The position numbers were made by a program, and so were the translations under genes. Under the pieces are notes generated by a model that was not told where the DNA came from, searched no databases, and worked only from the letters and a program-made list of their open reading frames with translations. Of a stretch of 64,000 nucleotides of DNA, positions 53,812 through 63,854 are shown one piece after another. The stretch spans positions 42,736,331 through 42,800,330 of the forward strand of contig OY726563.1 in the NCBI GenBank assembly GCA_963383645.1, given 5' to 3'. Origin of the DNA: Muscardinus avellanarius (lineage: Eukaryota > Chordata > Mammalia > Rodentia > Gliridae). How positions within the stretch are numbered: position 1 is the stretch's first letter; each line of letters starts with the position of its first letter.

Positions 53812-54138
53812 ATTAAATGTCATATGTAACAGAACAGGCACTTTTAGAAATAAAATCTGGGCATATAGTTTTTCCGATTCTAGGGAGTTGCTAAAGAAGT
53901 CATTGTTTTTAAATGTAAGGAATTAATATCAGAGTTAGCCTATAAGATATCTTTGGGCAACTCGGGGAAAGGTATCCTTTCCTAAAGATTTTTTACTTTC
54001 ATTTGTCAGGAAATTTTCATAATACACTGATTTTGGTAGAACAAGATGCTTGACTCCTATCTGCCAGAAGATTGTTAGAATAAATATATGCATCTGTGGT
54101 GTCTAAGATATGAAAGATGTTCCCTTATTACCATCTTT
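53812..54138. other. Single-copy intronic DNA
   Basis: Nothing recognised. Confidence 0.4.
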
Positions 54139-54345
54139 CAGTACTAGAAATTGAACTCAGGGGCATTCTAACTCTGAGCAACAGCACCAGCCCAATTTTA
54201 TTTGTTAATTTGGAACAGGCTTTTGCTAAGTTGCTGAGGATCTTGCTATACTACTGAGGGCCTCACTAATTTGCTGAGGCTGGCTTCAAACCTGCAATCC
54301 TCCTGTCTCAGCCCCCAAGTACTGGAATTACAGGCACAGCACCTT
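54139..54345 (-). repeat. B1-ID dimeric SINE
   Basis: CAGTACTAGAAATTGAACTC, AACTCTGAGCAACAGCACC, CAAACCTGCAATCCTCCTG. It has two extra copies of the GAG(G)..CT(C)ACTA block in its centre. Confidence 0.84.
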
Positions 54346-55145
54346 CATATAGTATATAACCTACACAGTTGTATGTGGTGATCCTCCCCTGTGGCTATTC
54401 TAGAAAGTTTATACGTATTTTTTCTTAGTTTATTAAAGGCAAGGGCTTCTGATATGAAAGAGGATAGAGTTCTTTGTTCTTGAATAGAGACTTGATATTC
54501 TCTTTCCTGACCAGGCCATTTTCAAGCTTAGGGTACTAATCTGATCAGAAGCATTGGTGAAACAAGTTAAGGCTTTCCTTGTAATTAGTAGAAAGCTATT
54601 TTGGATACAACATAGACCGCTAAAGGAACACCAAAGCTTAGCTGTTGCTTCTCAGTCTTTATAAAAAAGGAAAAGCTTACAATAGTCATACTGACACCTA
54701 GCTCCAAATTCAAGTGCCAGCCACGAGAGAAATTTCACACCAAGACAATGGCTCAAGAATATATAAAATAAAAAGAATAGCACAAGATTAAATTTTGGTT
54801 AACAGTCAAGTGAGAAGGGTACCAAATGGTACCTTGTTGCTTGTTTAAACCTAGTCTTTGTATACTGAAGTATAATATACTTTAATTTTGCCACGCTTGA
54901 GTATTTTATTAAATTTACATTTTCTTTTACTTAAGAACTAACTAATTAGATAGCTCACCATGCTCATTTTTATCAAAATTAAATATATTTGTGGCTGAGA
55001 ACCAGTATTCAGTATTACATGATCAATAGAAGCTATTCCAAGTGCACAAGTTGCCTCTGTAAGAGCTAGAAAAATCCACAGCATTTTGGAAAGGGAGACA
55101 ATTGTGCCATCATCACCTATCGGCAAGGTGCCTGAATTGCTAAGT
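54346..55145. other. Single-copy intronic DNA
   Basis: No exon or repeat recognised. Confidence 0.4.
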
Positions 55146-55170
55146 TCATTTTATATATATATATATATAT

Positions 55171-55230
55171 CTGCGAGTGTAGCTCAGAGGTAGAATACCC
55201 CTGGGTTCAATCCCCAGTTATCACTACAAA
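55171..55230 (+). repeat. ID monomer after a (TA)n run
   Basis: TGCGAGTGTAGCTCAGAGGT, CCCTGGGTTCAATCCCCAG with no B1 half upstream; TA run at 55152-55170. Confidence 0.75.
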
Positions 55231-55320
55231 AATGATTTAGCAAATATTGTGGGATATATACAAATGACACTAAAATGAGCTAGCATTTGCACAATTCTCT
55301 TTTTATTTTTTTATTTTTTA

Positions 55321-55526
55321 TTTTTGGTGGGTCTGGGGATGGGACCCAGAGGCATTTGACCTCCGAGCTACACCCCCTGCCCAATTTTTTATTCTTTATT
55401 TTGAAACAGGGTCTCACTGAGTTGCAGAGGGCCTCACTAAGTAGCTGAGGATGTCTGCGAACCGTGATCCTCCGGTCTCAGCCTCCCGAATGTTGAGATT
55501 ACAAACGTGTGCCACCACTCCCGGCT
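55321..55526 (-). repeat. B1-ID SINE, GC-rich young type
   Basis: GGTGGGTCTGGGGATGGGAC, CCGAGCTACACCCCCTGCCC, TCTGCGAACCGTGATCCTCC, CCACTCCCGGCTTA. ACACAATTCT on both sides may be the target duplication. Confidence 0.9.
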
Positions 55527-55571
55527 TACACAATTCTTACTTTCAAAATATGTGTTTAAAATCTGATTTCT

Positions 55572-55846
55572 CAGCCAGTTATGGTGGCACACGCTTGTAA
55601 TCCCAGTACTTAGGAGGCTGAAACAGGAGGATCTAGGTTTGTGGCCCGCCTCAGCTACTTAGTGAGGCCCTCCACAACTTAGTGAGACCTTGTTTCAAAA
55701 TAAAGAATAAAAACTAGGGCTGGGGTATAGATTGGAGGTAGAATCCTGGGTTCAATCTCTAGTACCAAAACAGGAAGAATAAAAAGTGTTGGGGGTGTAG
55801 CTCAGAGGTAGAATGCCACTGTGTTCAATCCTCAACACCATAAAAA
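55572..55846 (+). repeat. Trimeric SINE: B1-ID-ID
   Basis: Normal B1 and ID halves (CAGCCAGTTATGGTGGCACA; GGGCTGGGGTATAGATTGGA; CTCTAGTACCAAAACAGG). These are followed after AAGAATAAAAAG by a second ID unit (TGTTGGGGGTGTAGCTCAGA to CCTCAACACCATA, 55786-55846). Confidence 0.82.
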
Positions 55847-55847
55847 T

Positions 55848-56040
55848 TATTTTAAAAAAACGAATTTCTGTGATATATGTTCACGGTGACAGATATGACA
55901 ATTATCTTGATCCGATAATTATATACCATATACATGTATAGAAGGATCAAACTATATTCCATCAATATGCATAATCATCGGTGTCAATTAAAGATAAGAT
56001 AATAAAATAAAATCAACTCCATCAGATTTTATATTTTTCT
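55848..56040. other. Single-copy intronic DNA
   Basis: Nothing recognised. Confidence 0.4.
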
Positions 56041-56044
56041 AAGG

Positions 56045-56165
56045 TAGTCCTGCTACCGTTTATTGAGAGGCAGGCAGTATTCTAGGTCCTAACGGTCTTT
56101 CTCTGACAGCCTAACGGGATATACAAGCTGATGCTCTCAGTATATGGTAAATGAGAAACAGAGCT
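56045..56165 (-). repeat. MIR SINE, partial
   Basis: GTTTATTGAGAGGCAGGCAG, TATTCTAGGTCCTAACGGTC, TATATGGTAAATGAGAAACA. Confidence 0.6.
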
Positions 56166-57322
56166 TTGCATAGTATGCTCTGGGAGCCCAGAGGAAGAGC
56201 CCAGATGGGATACCAGTGAATGTTTGCAGGAGACGGCTGAGCTACATCAGGGGCACATCACTGGCTTCATTCAGGAAACATAAAAGCTAAGCCACAAAAA
56301 GATTAAGCCAGTCACCCCACATTGCACAACTCTTTAAAGTCAAATCCTCCTCAGACCTAAAGGGGGTGACTCCCAATTTAAGAAAGAATCCAAACTCTTG
56401 AACCTCAGGCTACAAAGGATCATGGAGCAAGGGTTTATTCGTCAAAGTTCCGTATTGATGTGCCTTGCAGACATTAGAATATTAGAAAACTGAAGGCACC
56501 CCAAAATAACCCAAGCCTGCAGCCTTCAAGGACAGCTAATTATCACCTATGCCACAATTCTGGCAACCTTTAGTTCTTCCTTTTGTGGTTGCTGCAGCTT
56601 GCTACGGGAAGATATATTGCCTAAAAATGAGGCATCGGCTCAAACTTCTTCAGATACTGCCTTTAAGAGGCCCGAGTCATTCAAATCATTCCCTAAAGTC
56701 CTTCAACCACCAAAAGCAACACAACGAAAGTACTGCTAATTAAATGTGTAATTAGGGTTTATTATAACTAGCACATATTAGTTTTTGGTCTCCTTCACCA
56801 CTGCTTTGAAATGGCGTTTTGCTGTTTTTATTTGTTCTTAATTGTCCTGTTTTATATGCATTTAATTTTGGAAGATACTTTATATTATCTCTGGATGCAG
56901 GCAGAGTGCAAATTCTAAATAAATAATAAATAATAGATTCGATTTATGTACAACTGGCCATTTTATGTGCTTTAGATACAGTTTACAGTACACTGGGGTC
57001 CCTCACAAAATCAATGTGTATGGTACATTTATGCCCATTTTATGGGGCATGGAACAATTTTGCTTCCTTGAATGTTTAGCTAATAGTTATATTTCAGTTT
57101 TTACTGCATATTTTTAGTTATATCTACAATTTAATTTGGCGTGGTGTCCTTGCTCAGGAATACAATTCCCAGCAATAATGTTTCTACAAGCAAAGACAGT
57201 GTTATGTAAACCCATTCATGAGATGATTTGCAACACATTCTTGGGTGGGGGAATGGGATAGAAGCTCTCATGAATGATCCTATTTCTAAGATCGTATTAT
57301 CTACTGTCTAGAATATTATAGG
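56166..57322. other. Single-copy intronic DNA
   Basis: 1.1 kb with no recognised repeat; no exon with splice signals. Confidence 0.45.
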
Positions 57323-57323
57323 C

Positions 57324-57509
57324 CTTTTTTTGGTGGTACTGGGGTTCCTGGAAGCCCTTCTACCTCCAGGCTACACTCCCAGACCTATTTTATATTTTAT
57401 TTTTGGAAACAGGGTCTCTTAAGCCAGCGAGAAAGGCTTCGAACCTGATCCTCCTGTCTCCGCCTCCCAAGTGCAGGGATTACAAGTGTGTGCCACCACG
57501 CCCGGCTAG
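57324..57509 (-). repeat. B1-ID SINE, deleted subfamily
   Basis: GGTACTGGGGTTCCTGGAAG, TCTCTTAAGCCAGCGAGAAA, CCACCACGCCCGGCTAGG. Confidence 0.9.
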
Positions 57510-57511
57510 GC

Positions 57512-57699
57512 CACTTTTTGTGATACTGGGTATTGAACCTAGGGGAATTATGCCTCTGAGGTAAACCCCCAGACCTTTTAATTTTTCATATTGAAACACA
57601 GTCTTTTTAAGTTGCTGAGGATGGCCTCAAATTGGCAACCATCCTGCTTCAACCTCACAAGTACTGGGATTACAGGCACATGTCAACACACCCAGTTTA
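57512..57699 (-). repeat. B1-ID SINE, directly adjoining the previous one
   Basis: TTGTGATACTGGGTATTGAA, CTCTGAGGTAAACCCCCAG, GGGATTACAGGCACATGTC. The younger copy at 57324 appears inserted at the tail of this older one. Confidence 0.85.
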
Positions 57700-57985
57700 T
57701 ACACCAAATTTAAAACTGGAAGTTACTTCTTTTTTGTGTCCAATTTGTTCCTGTGTCACCAGCTCCCTTGCTAAAGAGCCAGTAATAAGCAGCGTGTGCA
57801 AACTCACTGCCCTATTAACCGAAAATAAATCATCAGGAAGGTAATTTCAGTTACAAACCTATTTTAGTAAAGAAGAGGACTAAGGAAACACTAATTGTTT
57901 TAATGCTAAATTCAGGCTTTCGTTTATGATTTTATTGAGAAAAACACAAGATTAGACTACTAGAAAGGTTTTAAGCACACCAGAC
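57700..57985. other. Single-copy intronic DNA
   Basis: Nothing recognised. Confidence 0.4.
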
Positions 57986-57987
57986 TT

Positions 57988-58231
57988 GAAGATAAAAGGT
58001 TTTACTGGATTCCCATCATGGATTCGTACTTTCACTATAATAAACACTGTGATATGGAATAAGAAAAATATAAGAAAGTCAACCAGACTTTCCAGACTTT
58101 TCCAGCACATTCTATGGTTCTATAATACTGAAGATAAAAGGTTCACTGGATTCCCATCATAGGTTCTTAACTTTCACTATAGAAAACATTGTGATAAGGA
58201 ACAGGAAAAATACAGAGAAAGTAGACCAGAC
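57988..58231. repeat. Diverged tandem duplication, period about 141 bp
   Basis: 57988-58090 and 58130-58231 share GAAGATAAAAGGTT, ACTGGATTCCCATCAT, CTTTCACTATA, GTGATA, AAAGT and CCAGACTT with roughly 85 per cent identity by eye. Not a known transposon. Confidence 0.8.
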
Positions 58232-58674
58232 TTACAAAAGTGAAATGTGGGTCAAAGAAGGCCTGAAACAGCAGAAAAAAAGGACACTAGATAATGTAAT
58301 TATTTCTCCCGTGGTTTGCTTTCATTGGTTAAATTGACAAAGAAATTGAAAGATAGTTTTAAAATTATATGCCCCATTAGCAAACTCTCCACTTAAGCCG
58401 TGTTTTACTCGACAGCTCTTCGATGGTTACACATCATCAATGATAGACAGAATTTTGTCAGTTGCCTTCAAAGTTTCAATGGGAATTGCCCCATCAAATT
58501 TATTTTCCACAGTATTTTCAATCTATATGATTTAATCAAAATGGCCCTTTTAGTACCTCTATATATCAGAGCTTCACTCTTTTGCCTCCAGGTCCTAGTC
58601 CCACCTGCCCAAATCAAACATAACCTCACTTGTCACTCTTTACATGGTCACTGCTTAATTTAATACTGATTTTC
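58232..58674. other. Single-copy intronic DNA
   Basis: No exon. An 87-codon open frame (58400-58663, plus) matches no known family. Confidence 0.4.
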
Positions 58675-58675
58675 A

Positions 58676-58835
58676 AGATAGGTGTGCTGGTATATGCCTG
58701 TGATCCCAGCACTTGGGAGGCAGAGACAGGAGGATTATAGGTTCGAGGCCAGCTTCAGTGACTTAGCAAGGGCCTGTTTCAAAATAAAACAAACAAAAAA
58801 CCCCAAAACAAGTGACTGGTAGTGTAGCTTAGGGT
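58676..58835 (+). repeat. B1-ID SINE, 3' truncated
   Basis: GATAGGTGTGCTGGTATATG, GATCCCAGCACTTGGGAGGC, GGTTCGAGGCCAGCTTCAG, GTAGTGTAGCTTAGGG, then the ID half stops. Confidence 0.8.
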
Positions 58836-59069
58836 TTCTCCCTAGGTTTTAGGAAGATATGTCATTTCCACTTACTTTAGACAATGTCTTTCTATTTTTC
58901 CCTAACATTCTTGTATCAAAGCAAATTTTCTAGCAGGAAATCCTTCATAACTGAACCTAATACATCCCTGAAAACTTGTTACATAGTGAATCTTGGAAAA
59001 TGACAACCTTCAGCCAATTATTTTATTTGGAAAAAACAACCCATTTCTGTTCCATCTAAACACTCAAAC

Positions 59070-59258
59070 CAGCTGGGTGTGGTGGTGCACGCTTGTAATG
59101 CTAGTATTGGGAGGCTGAGACAGGAGGATCACAGGTTCATGGCCAGCCTCAGCAACCTCGTGAGATCCTCTGCAACTTAGTGGGATCCTGTATAAAATAA
59201 AAAAAAAATAAAATAATGCATGGCTGTAGTGTGGAGATAGATAAATAAATAAATAAAT
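59070..59258 (+). repeat. B1-ID SINE, short ID half, (AAAT)n tail
   Basis: CAGCTGGGTGTGGTGGTGCA, GTTCATGGCCAGCCTCAGC, GGCTGTAGTGTGGAGATAG, then AAAT units. Confidence 0.82.
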
Positions 59259-59261
59259 ATT

Positions 59262-59755
59262 CAAATAAATTTTCTCAAATCTCACTAAAACATCCCTAAG
59301 TATCCATGGAACAATTCTCCAAATATGTGTCATATTATGTAGCATTTAAAACTCCAATTATTTAATTATTGAGAATTTTAGGAACTAATGTGCAGATATA
59401 TTTGCATGAAGTTTACAATGATGTAGTACTACACTGGATACAAATGACTTCCCCAGTACAACCTCCCAAGCAGTCTAGAAACATCTATCTTTGTTTTCAA
59501 CCATCTAAAGAAAAGGAGAAATTCTTAAAATGTCAAATGCTTATGAGGGTTGCTGGAAATGCAAAGTAAGAAATTTTCAGAAGACTAACAGGCAAAAAAC
59601 CATATAAAAAGTCTGTAAAGAGAACCATGGAGTGCTTTTATTCCATGTGAAACCAAAGTGAATCTGCCACTACAAAGGTCCTGGAGATCATGTCACCCAA
59701 TTGAATAAATTAAGATAGGAGAGACCATGGAAATGATATAATAATTATTTTATTT
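59262..59755. other. Single-copy intronic DNA
   Basis: Nothing recognised. GTGATGTAG and TTTAAAACTCC are short and random. Confidence 0.4.
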
Positions 59756-59756
59756 T

Positions 59757-59961
59757 ATTTTTTTGGTACTGGAAATGGAACCCTGGTAATTCTACCTCCG
59801 AGCTACACCCCCAGCCCTATTTTTTCTTCTTTATTTTGAAACAGGGTCTCACTGAGTTGCAAAGGGCCTCAGTAAGTAGCTGAGGCTGTCCATGAACTAC
59901 AATTCTCCTGTCTCAGCCTCCCAAGTACTGGGATTACAAACCTGTGCCATCACACGCAGCT
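59757..59961 (-). repeat. B1-ID dimeric SINE
   Basis: TTGGTACTGGAAATGGAACC, CTCCGAGCTACACCCCCAGC, GTCCATGAACTACAATTCTC, GTGCCATCACACGCAGCTC. Confidence 0.88.
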
Positions 59962-59962
59962 C

Positions 59963-60735
59963 TAGAATAAATATTTCAATTAGTTTTAACAGTCATATAG
60001 AGTAAATAATTTGCTCCTAGAGGCAAAGGAGAGAAGAAAGAAAAGAGCAATATCCAAAATTTGGAGGTAAGAAAAATTATGTTCTACTCAAGCCTGGCAG
60101 GATCGAAGTTGTCATATTAAGTGCTAATTGAAGTTAATGAGAAGGATACCAACGTGTTAATTTTCTGAAATCAAGAATCTTGTTCTGTAGTTTTATTTAC
60201 TTTCCTCTTTACTACTTATGCTTAGATGTTTTAACAAGGCTGCATCACATTTTGTTTTAGTGAGCAAGGGACATACACAGTGATGTAAATAAACTGAGAA
60301 ATACTATGTTAAAGGTACACGATAGATGCAAAGGACACTTATTGAAGAAAAATTTACGATAAAGGAAAATTCAATTATTTGTGAAATCACTATAAAAAAG
60401 GACTCGAAGACTAGAGTTGGAGTTGGGGTTCAGAGAATGGCACCCTGATGGCAGCCAGCTTCGGGAAAGTGAGGACTCAACTGACAGAGCTCAGGGTTAA
60501 TGAAAAGGTACCTGGGGTTTCAAGTCTCTCTATTCATAGCCGAGGAGTTTAACAAATTTTGCTCAGCAGGTACTTTTCATTACCTGCTTCAAGCTGCACA
60601 ATCCCAGAAGAGAACAGGTAGAGACTAGCTGAGGCGAGGGCAAATGAATGAAAACCCAAGATTGGGCCTTTAAGTGGTACTTCAAATCCTCTCCTTTTCT
60701 TAGAGGTAGAGGCTTAGGCTCAGTGACAACCTTTG
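59963..60735. other. Single-copy intronic DNA
   Basis: No exon or repeat recognised. Confidence 0.4.
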
Positions 60736-60737
60736 TT

Positions 60738-60853
60738 TTAAGGTACTGGGGATTGAACCCAGGTACATTCTACCTTCTAGTTACACCCCCAGCTCTTCTT
60801 ATATTTATTTTAAAACAGGGTCTCACTAGGTTGATGGGTCTCATTACTTGCTT
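60738..60853 (-). repeat. B1-ID SINE, part 1 (split)
   Basis: AAGGTACTGGGGATTGAACC, TACACCCCCAGCTCTTC, AAAACAGGGTCTCACTAGG. The B1 half resumes at 61065. Confidence 0.85.
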
Positions 60854-60867
60854 ATGAAGCTGGTCTT

Positions 60868-61050
60868 TTTTTGTGGTACTGGGGTTCCTGGAAACCCTTC
60901 TGCCTCAGGTTACACTCCTAGAGATATTTTTTATACTTTTTATTTGGAAACAGGGTCTCTTAAGCCAGCACGGCTGGCTTCAAACCTGCGCGATCCTCCT
61001 GTCTCCACTCCCAAGCATGAGGATTACAAGCGTGCACCACCATGCCCGGC
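60868..61050 (-). repeat. B1-ID SINE, deleted subfamily, nested with TSD
   Basis: GTACTGGGGTTCCTGGAAAC, TCTTAAGCCAGCACGGCTGG, CTGCGCGATCCTCC, CACCATGCCCGGC. Flanks ATGAAGCTGGTCTT (60854-60867) and ATGAGGCTGGTCTT (61051-61064). Confidence 0.93.
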
Positions 61051-61064
61051 ATGAGGCTGGTCTT

Positions 61065-61134
61065 GAGGGTGTAAACCTCCAGTCTCAGACTCCCAAGTAC
61101 TAGGATTATAAGCATACACCACTATACCCAGCTT
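61065..61134 (-). repeat. B1-ID SINE, part 2
   Basis: AAACCTCCAGTCTCAGACTC, AAGTACTAGGATTATAAGC, CACTATACCCAGCTT, continuing 60738-60853. Confidence 0.82.
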
Positions 61135-61434
61135 CCATTCTCTTTTTTTCAGAATTCTGGAAAGTTCTTGGCAAGGAGCATCAAGCCTATCTCACAGAAT
61201 CCCACAGTACTGATTAGGACCCTCCAATCTTGGGTCCTTTGATTGACAGAAAGGAGGTGGGGAATCCCTGTCCTCAGGGGCCTATATCTCTTTTACAAGC
61301 TCTTTAAAGCAAGAGGCTTAAGCAGTAAATGCCTATAATGCTTTGAAAGATGAATATCTCTAAGTGCTACTAAGCTGAAGATTCTGATCTTGCTCACTAA
61401 TGCACTGCACTTGTCTTTTAAAATACCTAATCAT

Positions 61435-61657
61435 AGCCCGGCGTGGTAGCACACGCTTGTAATCCCAGCATTCGGGAGGTTGAGACTGGAGGACAGCCTC
61501 AGCTACTTAGTGAGACCCGGTTTCAAAATAAAGAATAAAAAATAGGGCAGGGGGTGTCGCTCGAAGGTCAAATGCCTCTGGGTTCCATCCCCAGACCTGC
61601 AAAAAATAAAATAAAATAAAATAAAATAAAATAAAATAAAATAAAATAAAATAAAAT
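61435..61657 (+). repeat. Young B1-ID SINE with perfect 15-bp TSD
   Basis: AGCCCGGCGTGGTAGCACAC to CCATCCCCAGACCTGC, then an AAAAT pentamer tail (61604-61662). Target duplication AAAATACCTAATCAT lies at 61420-61434 and 61658-61672. About 20 bases of the B1 half are missing (GACTGGAGGACAGCC). Confidence 0.95.
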
Positions 61658-61672
61658 AAAATACCTAATCAT

Positions 61673-61866
61673 CCCGGGTGTGGTGGCGCACACTTGCAAT
61701 CCCAGTACTTGGGAGGCTGAGACAGGAGGATTACAGGTTCACGGCCAGCCTCAGCTATTTAGTGAGGACCTCCGCAACTTAGTGAGACCCTGTTTCCAAA
61801 TAAAATATAAAATAGGTCTGGGAGTATAGCCTGGAGGTAGAAAGCCCCTGGGTTCCACCCCCAGTA

Positions 61867-61906
<40 letters not shown>
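61673..61906 (+). repeat. B1-ID SINE with (CA)n tail at the same site
   Basis: CCCGGGTGTGGTGGCGCACA to CCCAGTAC, then a pure CA run (61868-61906). The flanking ACCTAATCA (before) and ACCTATTCA (after) are the probable target duplication. The following SINE tail grows straight from the terminal CAGTACCA. Confidence 0.92.
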
Positions 61907-61909
<3 letters not shown>

Positions 61910-62516
61910 TTCAACCTTGGTTGGATTGTATACAGTTTATTAAAGTTTATTAACTCTCAATTGTCTACCACACTTGGTAAATAAAATCTGGATGAATTGA
62001 ATAGTCTATCTCCTTATAATTGTTAATAATGTCCTCACACATAAATATCTGCTTTCCAATAGGAGGTACCCAGAGGATCTGGAGACAGGAACTTTGTATT
62101 AGAGCCATCAGTGATTTTTTCCCCCTTTATATTTAAATATGACCCAATATAGTTTCAGAAACTTAGATTTTGCTTTTGGAAATTTTACAGTGGGAAGATG
62201 GTGGATTTGCTTTGGGATCCCTGTCTCTAAGGCCAAGTTGCAAAAGCTAGTGGGGCAAGTACAATTTGGATATCCAAGAAATTGCAGTATGTAAATATGA
62301 GATCAAATTGCGATTTTATATAAAAGCATACACAATTGTGTCTTCACAGATTATATACTCTTACTTTTTGCACAGAAAATACATGCCTGCACAGTTGCAT
62401 TTCAAGCCCATGTTTATCAATCAGATCATACAAAAGTTTGACTAGATAAAGCTTAAGGTAAAATAAGTGTTTCCGAAAAGCAATGTAGCATTATCTAATA
62501 ATTATCTAAGAATTAA

Positions 62517-62518
<2 letters not shown>
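61907..62518. other. Single-copy intronic DNA
   Basis: Nothing recognised. Confidence 0.4.

Positions 62519-62562
<44 letters not shown>
62519..62562. repeat. (GT)n microsatellite
   Basis: Uninterrupted; no SINE next to it. Confidence 0.97.
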
Positions 62563-62563
<1 letters not shown>

Positions 62564-62726
62564 GGGGAGGATAACTGGGCCGCTAGAAAGGCCAAGACAG
62601 AATTGTACATTCCCTGAAATCTTACTATGTAGACCCAAATTCAGAGAAAATAAATGGAAAAATATAGCAAGATAGTAACAATTATTATCTCTCAGTGGTG
62701 GGGTGCTGAAAGATTTTTTTACTTAC

Positions 62727-62844
62727 TTTTTGGAAGTTTTCTTGATCTTCCACATTCTCTGAAATTAGCACGCCGTCCTTTATTACACGGGATTTTCGTT
62801 TGAGAAGAGTTATGCCGAGAGAATTGGCAATTAATAGCAAATAC
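62727..62844 (-). CDS. Internal exon, middle part of a PH domain (same gene as 12719)
   Basis: Minus-strand open stretch of 118 bases. Seen: acceptor-like CTTTTCCAAATGCTTTGCCAAG, one base completing a codon begun upstream, 39 codons, then a consensus donor AAAAA/GTAAGT. It encodes YLLLIANSLG, ITLLKRKSRV, IKDGVLISEN, VEDQENFQK. A codon ending in G before Tyr fits Arg-Tyr, the usual start of the second PH strand. ENFQK runs straight into VITPQRK of the exon at 12719, giving F..(V/I)..R..(L)..A spacing like a PH domain. Five CpG in the segment contrast with the CpG-poor surroundings. The next exon in the gene would lie about 50 kb downstream. The start of the exon is the less certain end. First PH strand and N-terminus lie outside the window. 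Confidence 0.62.
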
Positions 62845-63028
62845 CTTGGCAAAGCATTTGGAAAAGCAAATAATCACCACCTGTATCTCTGGTCTGGTTC
62901 CTGGGTCTTTCGTTTACCAGTTTTGCTTACTGTAGGCCTATGTGACTGTTCACAGTTGGAATCCTCCGTGCTTAGCACAATGCTAAGCTCGTAGCCCAGA
63001 GAATGAGTGCTTAGGTTTTGTTTTTTGT
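62845..63028. other. Intron upstream of the exon
   Basis: Acceptor region on the minus strand at 62845-62870; otherwise no recognised repeat. Confidence 0.4.
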
Positions 63029-63029
63029 T

Positions 63030-63246
63030 TTAGCGGTACTGGAGATTGAACTCAGGGGTACTCTACGTCCAAGCTACACCACCAGACATATTTTATTTTG
63101 TATTTTGTAATAGGATCTTGCTAAGTTGTGGAGGGTCTCACTAATTTGCCTGTCAAGCCTCAAACTTTTGATTCTCCTGCCTCAGCCTCCTGAGTAGCTG
63201 GGATTATAGTAGCTGGGATTATAGGTGTGTACCACTGTCTTGGACT
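63030..63246 (-). repeat. B1-ID SINE with internal 15-bp duplication
   Basis: GCGGTACTGGAGATTGAAC, ACTCTACGTCCAAGCTAC, then TAGCTGGGATTATAG twice in tandem (63194-63224), ending GTGTGTACCACTGTC. Confidence 0.87.
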
Positions 63247-63248
63247 CA

Positions 63249-63249
<1 letters not shown>

Positions 63250-63285
<36 letters not shown>
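63250..63285. repeat. (ATT)n microsatellite
   Basis: Trinucleotide run between two reverse SINEs; tail of the one that follows. Confidence 0.96.
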
Positions 63286-63492
63286 TCTTTTGCAGTACTG
63301 GGGATTGAACCCAAGGTCATCCTACCTCCTAGATACACCCCCAACCCTACTTTTTATTCCTTATTTTGAAACAGGATGTCACTAAGTTGCAGAGGGCCTT
63401 TCTAAGTAGCTGAGGCTGGTTGTAAATCTGCAGTCCTCCTGTCTCAGTCTCCCCAAGTAGTGCGATTACAAGTGTGCACCATCACACCCCAC
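63286..63492 (-). repeat. B1-ID dimeric SINE
   Basis: GCAGTACTGGGGATTGAACC, TAGATACACCCCCAACCC, TTTTGAAACAGGATGTCAC, GATTACAAGTGTGCACC. Confidence 0.88.
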
Positions 63493-63794
63493 TTCAATTT
63501 AATTTTTAAAGAAAGAGATGAATTTTAAAATTTGGAAGACATTTTCGAGTCTTATTCTCTGTATAAATATGGCTTGCAGATTCTTATGGATTTTCAAAAA
63601 CCAAGCATTTACCACAAGACAGGAATAGTCAGTGATGTCAGAATATCCTGAGACAACCACTGCAAGATAATATGTTGCCATCATGATAAAATAGGCAGAG
63701 GGTCCTTGCCTGCTAGGTAGGGCCATGTGTCTCATTGGAAGTTAATAGCAAGAGTGTCATTGAGTTGGCTGGTTATTCTTGCGTGTGTGTGTGG
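63493..63794. other. Single-copy intronic DNA
   Basis: Nothing recognised. Confidence 0.4.
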
Positions 63795-63853
63795 GGGGGT
63801 GGGATTGAGCCTAGAGGCATTCTATCACCAAGCTATAACTCCAGCCCTTTTTG
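63795..63853 (-). repeat. ID-like monomer with short (TG)n
   Basis: GGGATTGAGCCTAGAGGC, ATTCTATCACCAAGCTATAA, CTCCAGCCC. Confidence 0.7.
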
Positions 63854-63854
63854 T

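Noticed and set aside
55171..55230. tRNA-like sequence with A and B box text
   Set aside because: It is an ID SINE unit derived from tRNA-Ala; no acceptor stem or anticodon arm of a working tRNA.
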